Origin: an uncultured Lachnospiraceae bacterium
GTDB taxonomy: Bacteria; Bacillota; Clostridia; Lachnospirales; Lachnospiraceae
Length of the DNA stretch: 38,103 nucleotides
Assembly: GCA_947630485.1 (NCBI GenBank)
Contig: CANRHU010000032.1
Span: forward strand, 1-38,103
Reading direction: 5' to 3'
Positions 16,869-25,061 of this stretch are shown here, one piece after another. Made by a program: the position numbers and the translations under genes. The notes below the pieces were generated by a model. The model saw only the letters and a list, made by a program, of their open reading frames with translations, made no database searches and had not been told where the DNA came from. Each line of letters opens with the position of its first letter. Position 1 is the stretch's first letter.

Positions 16869-18569
16869 CTAAACCGGCCCGTAATACCTGCGAAGTCCCT
16901 TCGGATAATGATTTTTCAGTGTACTGCCTACCCGCTTGGCCCATCCGACCGGATAGCCGTCCACGGTCATGAGAACCCAGCCGTTCCCGGCAGCGCCGGC
17001 AGGGCCCGCGGATATCGCCTCCCCGCCAAGATAGGCGGCAATTTCCGGCCCGTCCGGCTGCAGCTCATACCGCCGAAGCGCCTGGTTCGGGCGCAGATAC
17101 AGCGCAAGCGCGTGCGCAGGTTCCAAGCGGTTCTTTTTCACGGTGCCGAGATGCAGCCCCGGCCGGACCGTCCGGATCCCGGCCAGACCGCCAACTCCTT
17201 CCGGAAGCAGGTAGAGCTGTTCGCCGTACAGAAACATCCGCTCCCGAAGCGCTTCCTCATCCGGTCCGAAGAGCGGCTCCGTACAGTTTTCCCGGCAGAA
17301 CTGCCGCCAGATCTCAAAGACCTCCCGGTCAACCGCCGCCCGTCCGGATTTTTCCGCTCCGGTCCGAGGCCGCTTCTTCTGCCTTCCGGCGTTTACGCCG
17401 GCCGTTTCCCGCAGCGCTCCCGGCCTCTCTGCCGGCCGTGCGGCCACCTCACCCGAACGTATACCTCCGGCCGGCCGCGCGATCCCATCCGGCGCTGCGG
17501 CCTCGTCCGGCGTCTCCTTCCGGAGCACGGCCACATAATGCCCTTCCCCCTCCGTCAGGTGCGGCCAAATGCGTAAGGTATCCCGAAGCGCCTCGCAGCC
17601 GTGAACCCACTCCGGCCTCCCGCGGGAGAAGCCGCCGTACGCCTCCGGCCGCACGACGGCAAATTCCGTATGCGTGTCCAGAAAGCGCTGAATACTTCCC
17701 TCATTTTCCTCAGGCGAGAAGGTGCAGGTGGAATATACCAGCCTGCCGCCGTCCTTCAGCATTGCCGCCGCGCTGTCCAGAATCTCCGCCTGCCTGGCCG
17801 CGCAGAGGCGGACATGGTCAGGGCTCCACTCCCGGACAGCCGTCTCATCCTTCCTAAACATTCCCTCGCCGGAACAGGGCGCGTCCACTAAAACCCGGTC
17901 GAAAAATTCCGGAAAAAACGCCGCAAGCCTCGACGGCTCCTCATTCGTCACGACGACGTTTCCCGCGCCGAAGCGCTCCACATTCTGCGCGAGGATCCTG
18001 ACGCGCTCCGGGTGGATCTCGTTGCTCACAAGGAGCCCCCTTCCCCTAAGCCTGCCGGCAATCTGGGTCGTCTTGCCGCCCGGGGCCGCGCACAGATCCA
18101 GAATCCGCTCCCCCGGCTGCGGGTCCAGAAGCTCCGCCGCGGCCATGGCGCTTGGTTCCTGAATATAATAAAGTCCCGCCTCATGGTAGGGATGCCGTCC
18201 GGGCCGCGCCGCGGCGTCATAATAATAGCCGCCCCGCGCCCACGGAATTTCGCGCAGTCCGAACGCTTCCTCCGCCCGCGCGAAAACCGCCTCCGCCTCG
18301 GGCAGCAGACTGTCCGGAAACGCCTGTCCTTTGCCCGGCCGGACCATCTTAAGCGGATTAAACCGCAGTCCCTGACTTCTCGCCTTCTCATAGCTTTGCC
18401 GAAACGCCTCATACTCCCCGCCCAGAAGTCCCTGCATCCGCTCCTGAAAAGCAGTGGGAAGCGCCGCATTCAGCTCTTCCCGCTGTCCATTTCGCCGTGT
18501 TTCTTTTTCAGCCGCCGGTCCATCTGCCGCGCGCTCTGCCGCCGCGGCCCTGTCCTTTTTACGATTCAC
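16869..18569 (-). CDS. RsmF-type rRNA (cytosine-C5) methyltransferase
   Basis: This 566-residue NOL1/NOP2/Sun-family enzyme uses SAM to methylate cytosine C5 in rRNA. It has the SAM loop DLCAAPGGKTTQIA, the catalytic Cys in VDAPCSGEGMFRK and the second Cys in YSTCTFS. The C-terminal part resembles the RsmF extension. Two low-complexity regions stand out: a charged N-terminal tail of about 35 residues, and an Ala/Arg/Gly-rich linker of about 65 residues near 355-420, between the catalytic and C-terminal domains. The start is a GTG at 18569 with AGGAG nine or ten bases upstream. The exact target base cannot be set from sequence. Confidence 0.88.
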   Translation of the reverse strand: MNRKKDRAAAAERAADGPAAEKETRRNGQREELNAALPTAFQERMQGLLGGEYEAFRQSYEKARSQGLRFNPLKMVRPGKGQAFPDSLLPEAEAVFARAEEAFGLREIPWARGGYYYDAAARPGRHPYHEAGLYYIQEPSAMAAAELLDPQPGERILDLCAAPGGKTTQIAGRLRGRGLLVSNEIHPERVRILAQNVERFGAGNVVVTNEEPSRLAAFFPEFFDRVLVDAPCSGEGMFRKDETAVREWSPDHVRLCAARQAEILDSAAAMLKDGGRLVYSTCTFSPEENEGSIQRFLDTHTEFAVVRPEAYGGFSRGRPEWVHGCEALRDTLRIWPHLTEGEGHYVAVLRKETPDEAAAPDGIARPAGGIRSGEVAARPAERPGALRETAGVNAGRQKKRPRTGAEKSGRAAVDREVFEIWRQFCRENCTEPLFGPDEEALRERMFLYGEQLYLLPEGVGGLAGIRTVRPGLHLGTVKKNRLEPAHALALYLRPNQALRRYELQPDGPEIAAYLGGEAISAGPAGAAGNGWVLMTVDGYPVGWAKRVGSTLKNHYPKGLRRYYGPV

Positions 18570-18632
18570 GCTCTGACTTCTCCTGCCGTTTCACGGTCTT
18601 TTCGACGCCGTTTCCTGCTGCCGTGCAAAAAT

Positions 18633-20297
18633 CTATTTTCCGAACAGGGTTCCCAGAATCCCCCGTCCGATACTGGCTCCCAGATTACCGCCCAGTTTCT
18701 TTCCGAAGCTGCCCCCGATGCTCTTGCCGATCTCGTTGCCGACTTCACGGCCGATGGTTCCCGCGGCGGACTTCGCCACGCTGGAAACCGCCTGTTTGCG
18801 GGCGCGCTCCGTCGCCGCTTTCTCGCGGGCCTCCTCCTTCGCCTTGCGCTCCGCCTCGCGGGCCTTCTCTCTCTCCAGCCGCTGGGCCTCCGCCGCCGCG
18901 GCCTTCGCCTGGCGCTGCGTTTCTTTCTCGGCTTCCTTCGCCTTCTGCGCTTCCTCTTTCTCCCTCTGCGCCTGCTCCGCCTGTTCCTGGGCCTCCTGCG
19001 CCTCCTGCTTCATCTTCCTCTGGAAGAATTCATAGGCCGAATCACGGTCCACCGCCGCTCCGTACCTCGCATACAGCGGGCAGTTGCGGATCTCAGCCTG
19101 CCGGTCCCCGTCCGCAATCGGCCCCATCTGGCTCTGGGGCGGCAGAATTTTCGCCTGCTGCACGACAGACGGCGTGCCGTCCTCCCGCAGAAAGGACACG
19201 AGCGCCTCGCCGATGCCCAGCTGCGTCAGGGCCTCCTTCGTATCAAACGCCGGATTGATACGGAACGAATCCGCGGCCGCCTTTAACGCCTTCTGGTCGG
19301 CAGGCGTATACGCGTGGAGGGCATGCTGGATCTTATTGCCCAGCTGTCCCAGAACGCCGTCCGGAATATCCTTCGGACTCTGCGTAATGAAATAAACGCC
19401 CACGCCCTTGGAGCGGATCAGCTTCACGACCTGCTCGATTTTCTGGAGAAGCGCTTTCGGCGCGCCGTCAAACAGCAGATGGGCCTCGTCAAAGAAAAAG
19501 ACCATCTTCGGCCGCTCGCAGTCGCCCGCCTCCGGCATGACCTCAAAAAGCTCCGACAGCATCCACAGCATAAAGGTGGAATACATCATCGGATTGCTGA
19601 TCAGGCTCTCGCTGTGCAGGATATTGATCACACCCCGGCCCGACGTATCCGTCCGAAACCAATCAAGGATATCAAGCGCCGGTTCGCCGAAGAAGCGGTC
19701 TCCCCCCTGCCCCTCCAGGGCCGCCAGGCCTCTCTGGATACTGTTGATACTCGCTTTCGACATATTGCCGTAGCGGGCGCTGTATTCCTTATTGTTCTCG
19801 CCCACGTAATTCAGCATGGCGCGCAGATCCTTAAGATCCAAAAGCAGCAGACCCTCGTCGTCAGCGATCTGAAACACGATCGACAGGATATCCGACTGCG
19901 TGTCCGTCAGCTCCAGAAGTCTGGCAAGAAGCGTCGGCCCCATCTCTGTAATGGTCGTCCTGAGCGGAAGTCCCTTCTCTCCGAAAATATCCCAGAAACA
20001 GACCGGATAGGCGCGATAGGCAAATCCCGCCGCCGCCAGGCCGAACTGCCCGATCCGCTTCTGCATGTCCGCGCTGTCCGCCCCTGGACGGCACATACCG
20101 GCCAGATCTCCCTTCACGTCCGCCAGAAAGACCGGCACGCCCGCGTCGCTGAAGGACTCCGCCAGAACCTTCAGCGTGACCGTCTTGCCGGTTCCCGTAG
20201 CCCCTGCGATCAGGCCATGGCGGTTGGCCATCTTCGGCAGAATGTACGCGCTGCCGCCCTCGCTCCTGCCAATCCATATTTTTCCGTCGTAAAACAT
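18633..20297 (-). CDS. HerA-like ATPase (DUF853/YjgR type)
   Basis: This 554-residue FtsK/HerA-superfamily ATPase has Walker A GATGTGKT at residues 32-39 and Walker B MVFFFDEAHLLF. The body matches the DUF853 (YjgR) group, described as a putative helicase but of unproven role. After about residue 400 comes a Glu/Ala/Lys/Gln-rich coiled coil, then a Gly/Lys-rich, glycine-zipper-like tail (GREVGNEIGKSIGGSFGKK). The ATG at 20297 has AGGGAGG six bases upstream, and longer starts would run through the promoter. No NurA nuclease lies beside it. Confidence 0.85.
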   Translation of the reverse strand: MFYDGKIWIGRSEGGSAYILPKMANRHGLIAGATGTGKTVTLKVLAESFSDAGVPVFLADVKGDLAGMCRPGADSADMQKRIGQFGLAAAGFAYRAYPVCFWDIFGEKGLPLRTTITEMGPTLLARLLELTDTQSDILSIVFQIADDEGLLLLDLKDLRAMLNYVGENNKEYSARYGNMSKASINSIQRGLAALEGQGGDRFFGEPALDILDWFRTDTSGRGVINILHSESLISNPMMYSTFMLWMLSELFEVMPEAGDCERPKMVFFFDEAHLLFDGAPKALLQKIEQVVKLIRSKGVGVYFITQSPKDIPDGVLGQLGNKIQHALHAYTPADQKALKAAADSFRINPAFDTKEALTQLGIGEALVSFLREDGTPSVVQQAKILPPQSQMGPIADGDRQAEIRNCPLYARYGAAVDRDSAYEFFQRKMKQEAQEAQEQAEQAQREKEEAQKAKEAEKETQRQAKAAAAEAQRLEREKAREAERKAKEEAREKAATERARKQAVSSVAKSAAGTIGREVGNEIGKSIGGSFGKKLGGNLGASIGRGILGTLFGK

Positions 20298-20339
20298 CTC
20301 GTACCTCCCTATCGAGCTTTGCTTCCTTCTCTGCCTTCC

Positions 20340-20367
20340 AGTATACCAGAAAGCCAAAAAGTATCAA
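20340..20367 (-). promoter_or_regulatory. Promoter of the HerA-like gene
   Basis: On the minus strand TTGATA (20362-20367), a 16-base spacer and TATACT (20340-20345) lie about 45 bases ahead of the ATG. Confidence 0.6.
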
Positions 20368-20417
20368 GCGGTTTCGGAAAATAACAGGACGATCGGAGCG
20401 TCCCCGGCTTCCCGCCC

Positions 20418-20471
20418 GCATGATACAGGCAAGACGTCACTGGCGCGTTTTTTGCATACTGACATAAAAAA
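20418..20471 (+). repeat. 39-bp hairpin repeat family, locus D (one unit, 36 bp)
   Basis: One unit at 20418-20453 carries the family loop CGTCACTGGCGCG and a degenerate GCATGGAAATAC linker (GCATGATACAGG). It is followed by the terminal sequence GCATACTGACATAAAAAA at 20454-20471, which also serves as the T run of the terminator on the minus strand. The unit is three bases shorter than the others. Confidence 0.75.
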
Positions 20472-20520
20472 CTGCTGCAGACGCGGCCTCGTCTGATCAC
20501 GCACCGCACGTCTGCAGCAG
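20466..20520 (-). terminator. Intrinsic terminator of the DUF6465 gene
   Basis: A perfect 12-bp inverted repeat (CTGCTGCAGACG at 20472-20483, CGTCTGCAGCAG at 20509-20520) with a 25-base loop is followed on the minus strand by six T. It lies 22 bases after the gene stop. Confidence 0.8.
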
Positions 20521-20542
20521 CCTAAGCTTCTGCCGTATCGAA

Positions 20543-21025
20543 TTACAGCTCGATCTTCATATCGTCGCCGCCGACACCGTTCACCACATAATATGCGGCG
20601 CCCTCCTCCGGCTTCACATAGAGCTCGATGGTCTCGATCTCCACACCCTCGTTCGCCTCGGCAAATGCCTTCTTCGCGGCCTCCAGGATATCCTTTGCGG
20701 CTACTTCATTGCCGCCGAACTGGATATATACGGTGGCCTGATGGGCCGGAACCGCCTTCTTCGCGGCGGTCTTCCTGGTCGTCGGGGCCTTCTCCGTCTT
20801 CGCGGCGGCTGTCTTCTTCGTCGCTGCCGTCTTCTTCGGTGCTGCTTCTGCCGCGGCCTTCTTTGCCGTCTTCTTCGGCGCGGCCTCAGCGGCGGCCTTC
20901 TTCGGCGCTTCCTTTGCCGCGGCCTTCACAGCCTCGGTCTCAGCCTTCTTCGCTCTCGGCTTTCGGGTCTTCTTAACCGGTTCTTCCGCCGCGGGTGTCT
21001 CTAATACTTTCTCAACTTCTGCCAT
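20543..21025 (-). CDS. DUF6465-type protein with histone-H1-like Lys/Ala N-terminus
   Basis: The 160-residue protein has two parts. Residues 1-90 are Ala/Lys/Pro/Thr-rich repeats of the AAPKKTAKKAAAEA kind, very like bacterial histone-H1-like proteins. Residues 95-160 form a small folded domain (from VYIQFGGNEV through IETIELYVKPEEGAAYYVVNG to the KIEL end) matching what I know as DUF6465 of Clostridia. A basic tail suggests nucleic-acid binding; the folded part has no known role. I chose the ATG at 21025, eight bases after AGGAGG. It has a consensus promoter and its own terminator, so it is a separate, probably strongly expressed unit. Confidence 0.8.
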   Translation of the reverse strand: MAEVEKVLETPAAEEPVKKTRKPRAKKAETEAVKAAAKEAPKKAAAEAAPKKTAKKAAAEAAPKKTAATKKTAAAKTEKAPTTRKTAAKKAVPAHQATVYIQFGGNEVAAKDILEAAKKAFAEANEGVEIETIELYVKPEEGAAYYVVNGVGGDDMKIEL

Positions 21026-21107
21026 AATCATTTCCTCCTGAGATTTGATCTCGAAATTCATCAAAAACTTTTCTGCTAAAATATTTTTGCAAAATAAAAT
21101 TGTCTGT

Positions 21108-21136
21108 AGTATAAAACGTTTTTAAGCATTTGTCAA
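21108..21136 (-). promoter_or_regulatory. Consensus promoter of the DUF6465 gene
   Basis: On the minus strand a perfect TTGACA (21131-21136), a 17-base spacer and TATACT (21108-21113) lie about 85 bases ahead of the ATG. This is one of the strongest predicted promoters in the window. Confidence 0.85.
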
Positions 21137-21273
21137 CTGAGCGCATGGAAAAACGTTGCATTTCCGCATTTTTATGCGGATTCGCCGCGTGCATTCACCA
21201 TAATGCTTGGTATTTTTCGGTGCAGACGCACATATACGTTTTGTAATCCCTGCTAACCACAACGAGGTTTTCT

Positions 21274-22143
21274 ATGGAAACTTCCTCACGCATCATCCGA
21301 AAAGGCGCGGAATATTTCTTTCTCGCAGTGCTCTGCTTCTGCATGGGAGACGCCGCGGCGCGCCTGGCGGAACGGTATCCGTTAAACGCGCAGACCGCAC
21401 GGTCTGCCGAAACCGAAACAGCCAAAGCCGCAGAGGCGGCCGCGGACGGCAGCTGGGGCCTGAGCTTTCAGGAAGAAGGCAAGCCTCCCGTCGCCAACGC
21501 CTCCGCCGATTACCTGGCGCAGTTTGACGCCTTCTACGCCCGTCAGACGGATGAGAAGGTTCTCTACCTGACCTTCGACGCCGGCTATGAAAACGGCTGC
21601 ACCGAGGCGATCCTGGACGCGCTGAAAAAGCACAAGGCGCCCGCGGCTTTCTTCGTCGTCGGCAACTATATCGAGACCGCGCCGGAACTGGTCAGGCGCA
21701 TGGCCGCCGAAGGGCATATCGTCGGCAACCACACATTTCACCACCCGGATATGTCGTCCATCTCCACGCAGGAGGCCTTCGCAGACGAGCTGACCAGTCT
21801 GGAGGAGCTGTATACCCAGACCACCGGACTGCCCATGAAAAAATACTACCGCCCGCCCCAGGGCAGATACAGCGAGTCCAACCTCCGGATGGCCCAGTCC
21901 CTCGGCTACAAAACCTTTTTCTGGAGCCTGGCGTACGTGGACTGGTATCAGGACAATCAGCCGTCCCACGAGGAGGCCTTCAAAAAGCTCTTAGGGCGCA
22001 TCCATCCCGGCGCCGTCGTCCTGCTGCACAGCACGTCCAAAACGAACGCCGAAATTCTCGACGAGCTTCTGACGGAATGGGAAAAAATGGGCTACCGCTT
22101 CGCGTCGCTGGATGAGCTGGCGGCCTCCTCACCGGGCCAATGA
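21274..22143 (+). CDS. PdaA-like polysaccharide deacetylase
   Basis: This 289-residue protein has an N-terminal hydrophobic anchor or signal (about residues 12-28) and a NodB-fold deacetylase. Metal-binding motif TFDAGYEN is at residues 100-107, and the His pair in HTFHHP is at 153 and 157. RPPQGRYSE and the late VVLLHSTSK supply the other active-site loops. The sequence resembles PdaA, which deacetylates N-acetylmuramic acid on the way to muramic delta-lactam in spore cortex. The start has a weak CGAGG site. It is monocistronic on the plus strand and is followed by short GC-rich direct repeats. Confidence 0.87.
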   Translation: METSSRIIRKGAEYFFLAVLCFCMGDAAARLAERYPLNAQTARSAETETAKAAEAAADGSWGLSFQEEGKPPVANASADYLAQFDAFYARQTDEKVLYLTFDAGYENGCTEAILDALKKHKAPAAFFVVGNYIETAPELVRRMAAEGHIVGNHTFHHPDMSSISTQEAFADELTSLEELYTQTTGLPMKKYYRPPQGRYSESNLRMAQSLGYKTFFWSLAYVDWYQDNQPSHEEAFKKLLGRIHPGAVVLLHSTSKTNAEILDELLTEWEKMGYRFASLDELAASSPGQ

Positions 22144-22226
22144 CCGCCTCCCAGCCAGGCCAATGACCGCTTCACGCCAACCTCCCCCGCCTGGCCAATG
22201 GCCGCCTCACGCCGGCCTCCCCCGCA
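22134..22226. repeat. Three GGCCAATGACCGCCTC-like repeats after the deacetylase
   Basis: GGCCAATG recurs at 22135, 22158 and 22193, each followed by ACCGC or GCCGC. The second and third copies form a 35-bp imperfect tandem ending CCTCCCCCGC. The first copy overlaps the deacetylase stop. Confidence 0.6.
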
Positions 22227-22235
22227 AAGCAGCTA

Positions 22236-23459
22236 TCAGCCTTTTTTAAGCCGCCTGATCCTTTCGATCGCCTCCGCCGTATTTTCGTAATTGCCGAAGG
22301 CCGTCAGCCGGAAATATCCCTCGCCGCTGGGGCCGAACCCGCTGCCGGGGGTTCCCACCACGTGGGCCTTCTCCAGAAGGTAATCGAAGAAATCCCAGCT
22401 TGTCATGCCATCCGGCACTTTCAGCCAGATGTAGGGCGCGTTGATTCCTCCGTATACCTCGTATCCGGCCTCCTTAAGCCCGTCGTAGATCACCTTCGCA
22501 TTGCGCATATAATAGGCCACCTGATCCTTAAGCTGTGCCTTCCCCTCCTCGGAATACACGGCCATGGCCGCCTTCTGCACGATGTAGGGGGCGCCGTTGA
22601 ATTTCGTCCCGTGGCGTCTCGCCCAGAGGCTGTGCGCCGCCGCGCCGCCGCGCTTTAAATCCTTCGGCACCACGGTAAAACCGAGCCTCACGCCCGTAAA
22701 GCCCGCGTTCTTGGAAAAGGACCGGAATTCGATCGCGCAGGTCCTGGCCCCCGGAATCTCGAAGATGCTGTGCGGTACGTCGTCCTGCGCGATATACGCC
22801 TCGTAGGCCGCGTCGTAGAGGATCACCGCTCCGACCGAATTGGCGTAGTCCACCCAGACCGCAAGCTGATCCCTTGTAAGCGCCGTCCCTGTCGGATTGT
22901 TCGGCACGCACAGATAAATCAGGTCCGGCGTCTCCTCCGGCAGCCGCGGCACAAAGCCGTTCTCCGCCGTGCACGGCATATAGATGACACGGCTCCACGT
23001 CCCGGTCTTCTCATCGTACTCGCCGGTCCGTCCGGCCATCACGTTGGAATCCACATACACCGGATACACCGGGTCGCACACCGCGATCCGCGCGTCCGCC
23101 GAAAAGATCTCCTGGATATTTCCGCAGTCGCTCTTCGCCCCGTCCGATATGAAAATCTCATCCGCCGCGATGTCGCATCCGCGCGCCCGATAATCCTTCT
23201 CCGCGATCGTCTCCCGCAAAAACGCATAGCCCAGATCCGGGGCATAGCCGTGGAACGTCTCCGCGTGCCCCATCTCCTCCACCGCCTCATGAAGCGCGCG
23301 GACGATTGCCGGCACAAGCGGCTGCGTCACATCCCCGATTCCCAGCCGGATCACCTTCGCATCCGGATGCTCCTCCGTATATGCCGCCACCTTCTTTCCG
23401 ATCGTCGAAAACAGATAGCTTCCCGGCAGTTTCAGATAATTCTCATTCAAGCGAACCAT
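22236..23459 (-). CDS. dapL: LL-diaminopimelate aminotransferase
   Basis: This 407-residue PLP enzyme converts tetrahydrodipicolinate directly to LL-diaminopimelate with glutamate, bypassing the acylated intermediates. The Schiff-base Lys is in [28 protein letters not shown] and [10 protein letters not shown] carry other cofactor contacts. The length is normal. TGGAGG precedes the ATG. It follows dapF by 32 bases, so the last two steps to meso-DAP, for peptidoglycan and lysine, are made together. Confidence 0.96.
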   Translation of the reverse strand: MVRLNENYLKLPGSYLFSTIGKKVAAYTEEHPDAKVIRLGIGDVTQPLVPAIVRALHEAVEEMGHAETFHGYAPDLGYAFLRETIAEKDYRARGCDIAADEIFISDGAKSDCGNIQEIFSADARIAVCDPVYPVYVDSNVMAGRTGEYDEKTGTWSRVIYMPCTAENGFVPRLPEETPDLIYLCVPNNPTGTALTRDQLAVWVDYANSVGAVILYDAAYEAYIAQDDVPHSIFEIPGARTCAIEFRSFSKNAGFTGVRLGFTVVPKDLKRGGAAAHSLWARRHGTKFNGAPYIVQKAAMAVYSEEGKAQLKDQVAYYMRNAKVIYDGLKEAGYEVYGGINAPYIWLKVPDGMTSWDFFDYLLEKAHVVGTPGSGFGPSGEGYFRLTAFGNYENTAEAIERIRRLKKG

Positions 23460-23491
23460 AATCTTATATCCTCCATTTAAAATATACTTGA

Positions 23492-24295
23492 TTACACCTC
23501 AATCTCCCCGCAAAACACTTCCACTGCCGGCCCCGTCATAAAGATGTGCCCGCTTCCGTTTCTGTCCCAACGGATCGTCAGCGTCCCCCCGCGCAGCTCC
23601 ACCCGCACGGTGCCGTCCGTGTATCCCATCAGCATACAGGCCGCCGCACAGGCCGCCGCTCCGGTCCCGCAGGCCATGGTCTCCCCGCTTCCGCGCTCCC
23701 ACACGCGCATCCGCACATGCCCCCGGTCAACCACCTGTACGAATTCCGAATTTACGCGATTCGGGAAACGCGCGTGATTTTCATACTCCGGGCCGATCCG
23801 GTCCAGCTTAAGCCCGTCGATCTCCTCCCGGAAATACACCGCATGGGGATTCCCCATCGAGATCCCCACAAACGTCTGCTTCCTTCCTTCCACAAAGATC
23901 TCCTCCGGCAGCTCCGACTTCAGCTCCGGCACGCCCATATCCACCGTAGCCGCCGTCACTTTTCCGCCGCTGAGCGTCAGATCGAGCGTCTTAAACCCGG
24001 CAAGCGTCTCCACCGTCAGACGCGGCTTCACCGCAATCCCGTGCTCATACGCATACTTTCCGACACATCGGATCGCGTTGCCGCACATTTCCCCTTCCGA
24101 GCCGTCCGCGTTGAACATCCGCATCCGGCAGTCCGCCGTATCGGACGGGCAGATCAGGACAAGGCCGTCTGAGCCGATCCCGAAATGCCGGTCGCTGACC
24201 TTTATGGAAAGGAGCGCCGGATTCTCTACCTTCTCCCGAAAGCAGTCCACATATACATAATCGTTCCCGGCTCCCTGCATCTTTACAAACCGCAT
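23492..24295 (-). CDS. dapF: Diaminopimelate epimerase
   Basis: This 267-residue enzyme interconverts LL- and meso-diaminopimelate without a cofactor. Both catalytic Cys are visible, in [10 protein letters not shown] and [10 protein letters not shown], and the N-terminal [12 protein letters not shown] is typical. Two ATG codons adjoin; AGGAGG is only two bases from the first and five from the second, so I used 24295. It is followed closely by dapL. Confidence 0.96.
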   Translation of the reverse strand: MRFVKMQGAGNDYVYVDCFREKVENPALLSIKVSDRHFGIGSDGLVLICPSDTADCRMRMFNADGSEGEMCGNAIRCVGKYAYEHGIAVKPRLTVETLAGFKTLDLTLSGGKVTAATVDMGVPELKSELPEEIFVEGRKQTFVGISMGNPHAVYFREEIDGLKLDRIGPEYENHARFPNRVNSEFVQVVDRGHVRMRVWERGSGETMACGTGAAACAAACMLMGYTDGTVRVELRGGTLTIRWDRNGSGHIFMTGPAVEVFCGEIEV

Positions 24296-24401
24296 CATTT
24301 CCTCCTGTTAAACGGGCTTTCCGCCGCTTCACGATCCGGCCGAGCGGCTGCCGCGCTCTTCATTGCTGCACTCCGGCAGACCGGCTGCCGCATTTCCCCT
24401 T

Positions 24402-24947
24402 CTACGTCATCAGGCGGATCAGCTTCTGCGCCGTCTCCACCAACGTGCTTCCGCTGTCCATGCTGCATTTCTGGATATAGCGGTGGGCCTCATTTTCCGT
24501 CATATGGTTCCGCTCCATCAGCAGTTCTTTCGCACGCGCAATCTCTTTCCGGTCGTCCTCATTGCGCACGGCCGGCTTCTGGCGCGCGGCCCGCTTTCTG
24601 CGCGTCTGCGTCTCATCCAGCCTGAGAAGGGCCTCGAGCAGGTCGTGAACCATTAACGGCATCGGAAGCCACGTCACCCCCTCCGGAAGCGCGTCCCCCA
24701 CCCGCCTGGGCGAAGCCACCAAAAGCAGCGAAAACTCCTCCGGCACCAGCTCCCGAAGCTCCGTGTACAGCATGTCGTCAAAACGATACCCGCAGACGAT
24801 GATTCCTCCATGGAGTCCGTCCAGACCGCTGATCGTCTGTGCGCCGGAATTGCAGACTGCGACCACCTGAAAGCCGTTTCTCACTATAATGTTTTTTATG
24901 TTCCTCGCGTCCTCCGTCTTCGAGAACGCTACGATAATATTGGTCAC
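24402..24947 (-). CDS. ANTAR-domain antitermination regulator with degenerate receiver
   Basis: The roughly 181-residue protein joins a CheY-like N-terminus (about residues 1-115) to a C-terminal ANTAR RNA-binding domain (RKEIARAKELLMERNHMTEN onward, with helix SGSTLVETAQKLI). In the receiver, the strand that should end in the phosphorylated Asp reads IIVCGYRF, so it is probably not controlled by phosphorylation. I chose the GTG at 24947 because GGGGGTGAG is spaced correctly; a GTG at 24956 is the alternative. It lies downstream of glnA on the same strand. ANTAR proteins bind paired hairpins to prevent termination, often in nitrogen genes, so glnA or related genes are likely targets (inference). 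Confidence 0.85.
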   Translation of the reverse strand: MTNIIVAFSKTEDARNIKNIIVRNGFQVVAVCNSGAQTISGLDGLHGGIIVCGYRFDDMLYTELRELVPEEFSLLLVASPRRVGDALPEGVTWLPMPLMVHDLLEALLRLDETQTRRKRAARQKPAVRNEDDRKEIARAKELLMERNHMTENEAHRYIQKCSMDSGSTLVETAQKLIRLMT

Positions 24948-25061
24948 ACATCTCACCCCCGGCCTCTTGCTGTGTCCGCATACAAAAGCTCCGCCCGCAA
25001 TTTCCGTCTTCCGCGAACCGGCAGATATTTTGTATCTGTGAAGCGTAGAGCACTGGGAAGG

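Noticed and set aside
18012..19286. Plus-strand open frame of 424 codons
   Set aside because: It is antisense to the RsmF-type and HerA-like genes and reflects their biased codon use.
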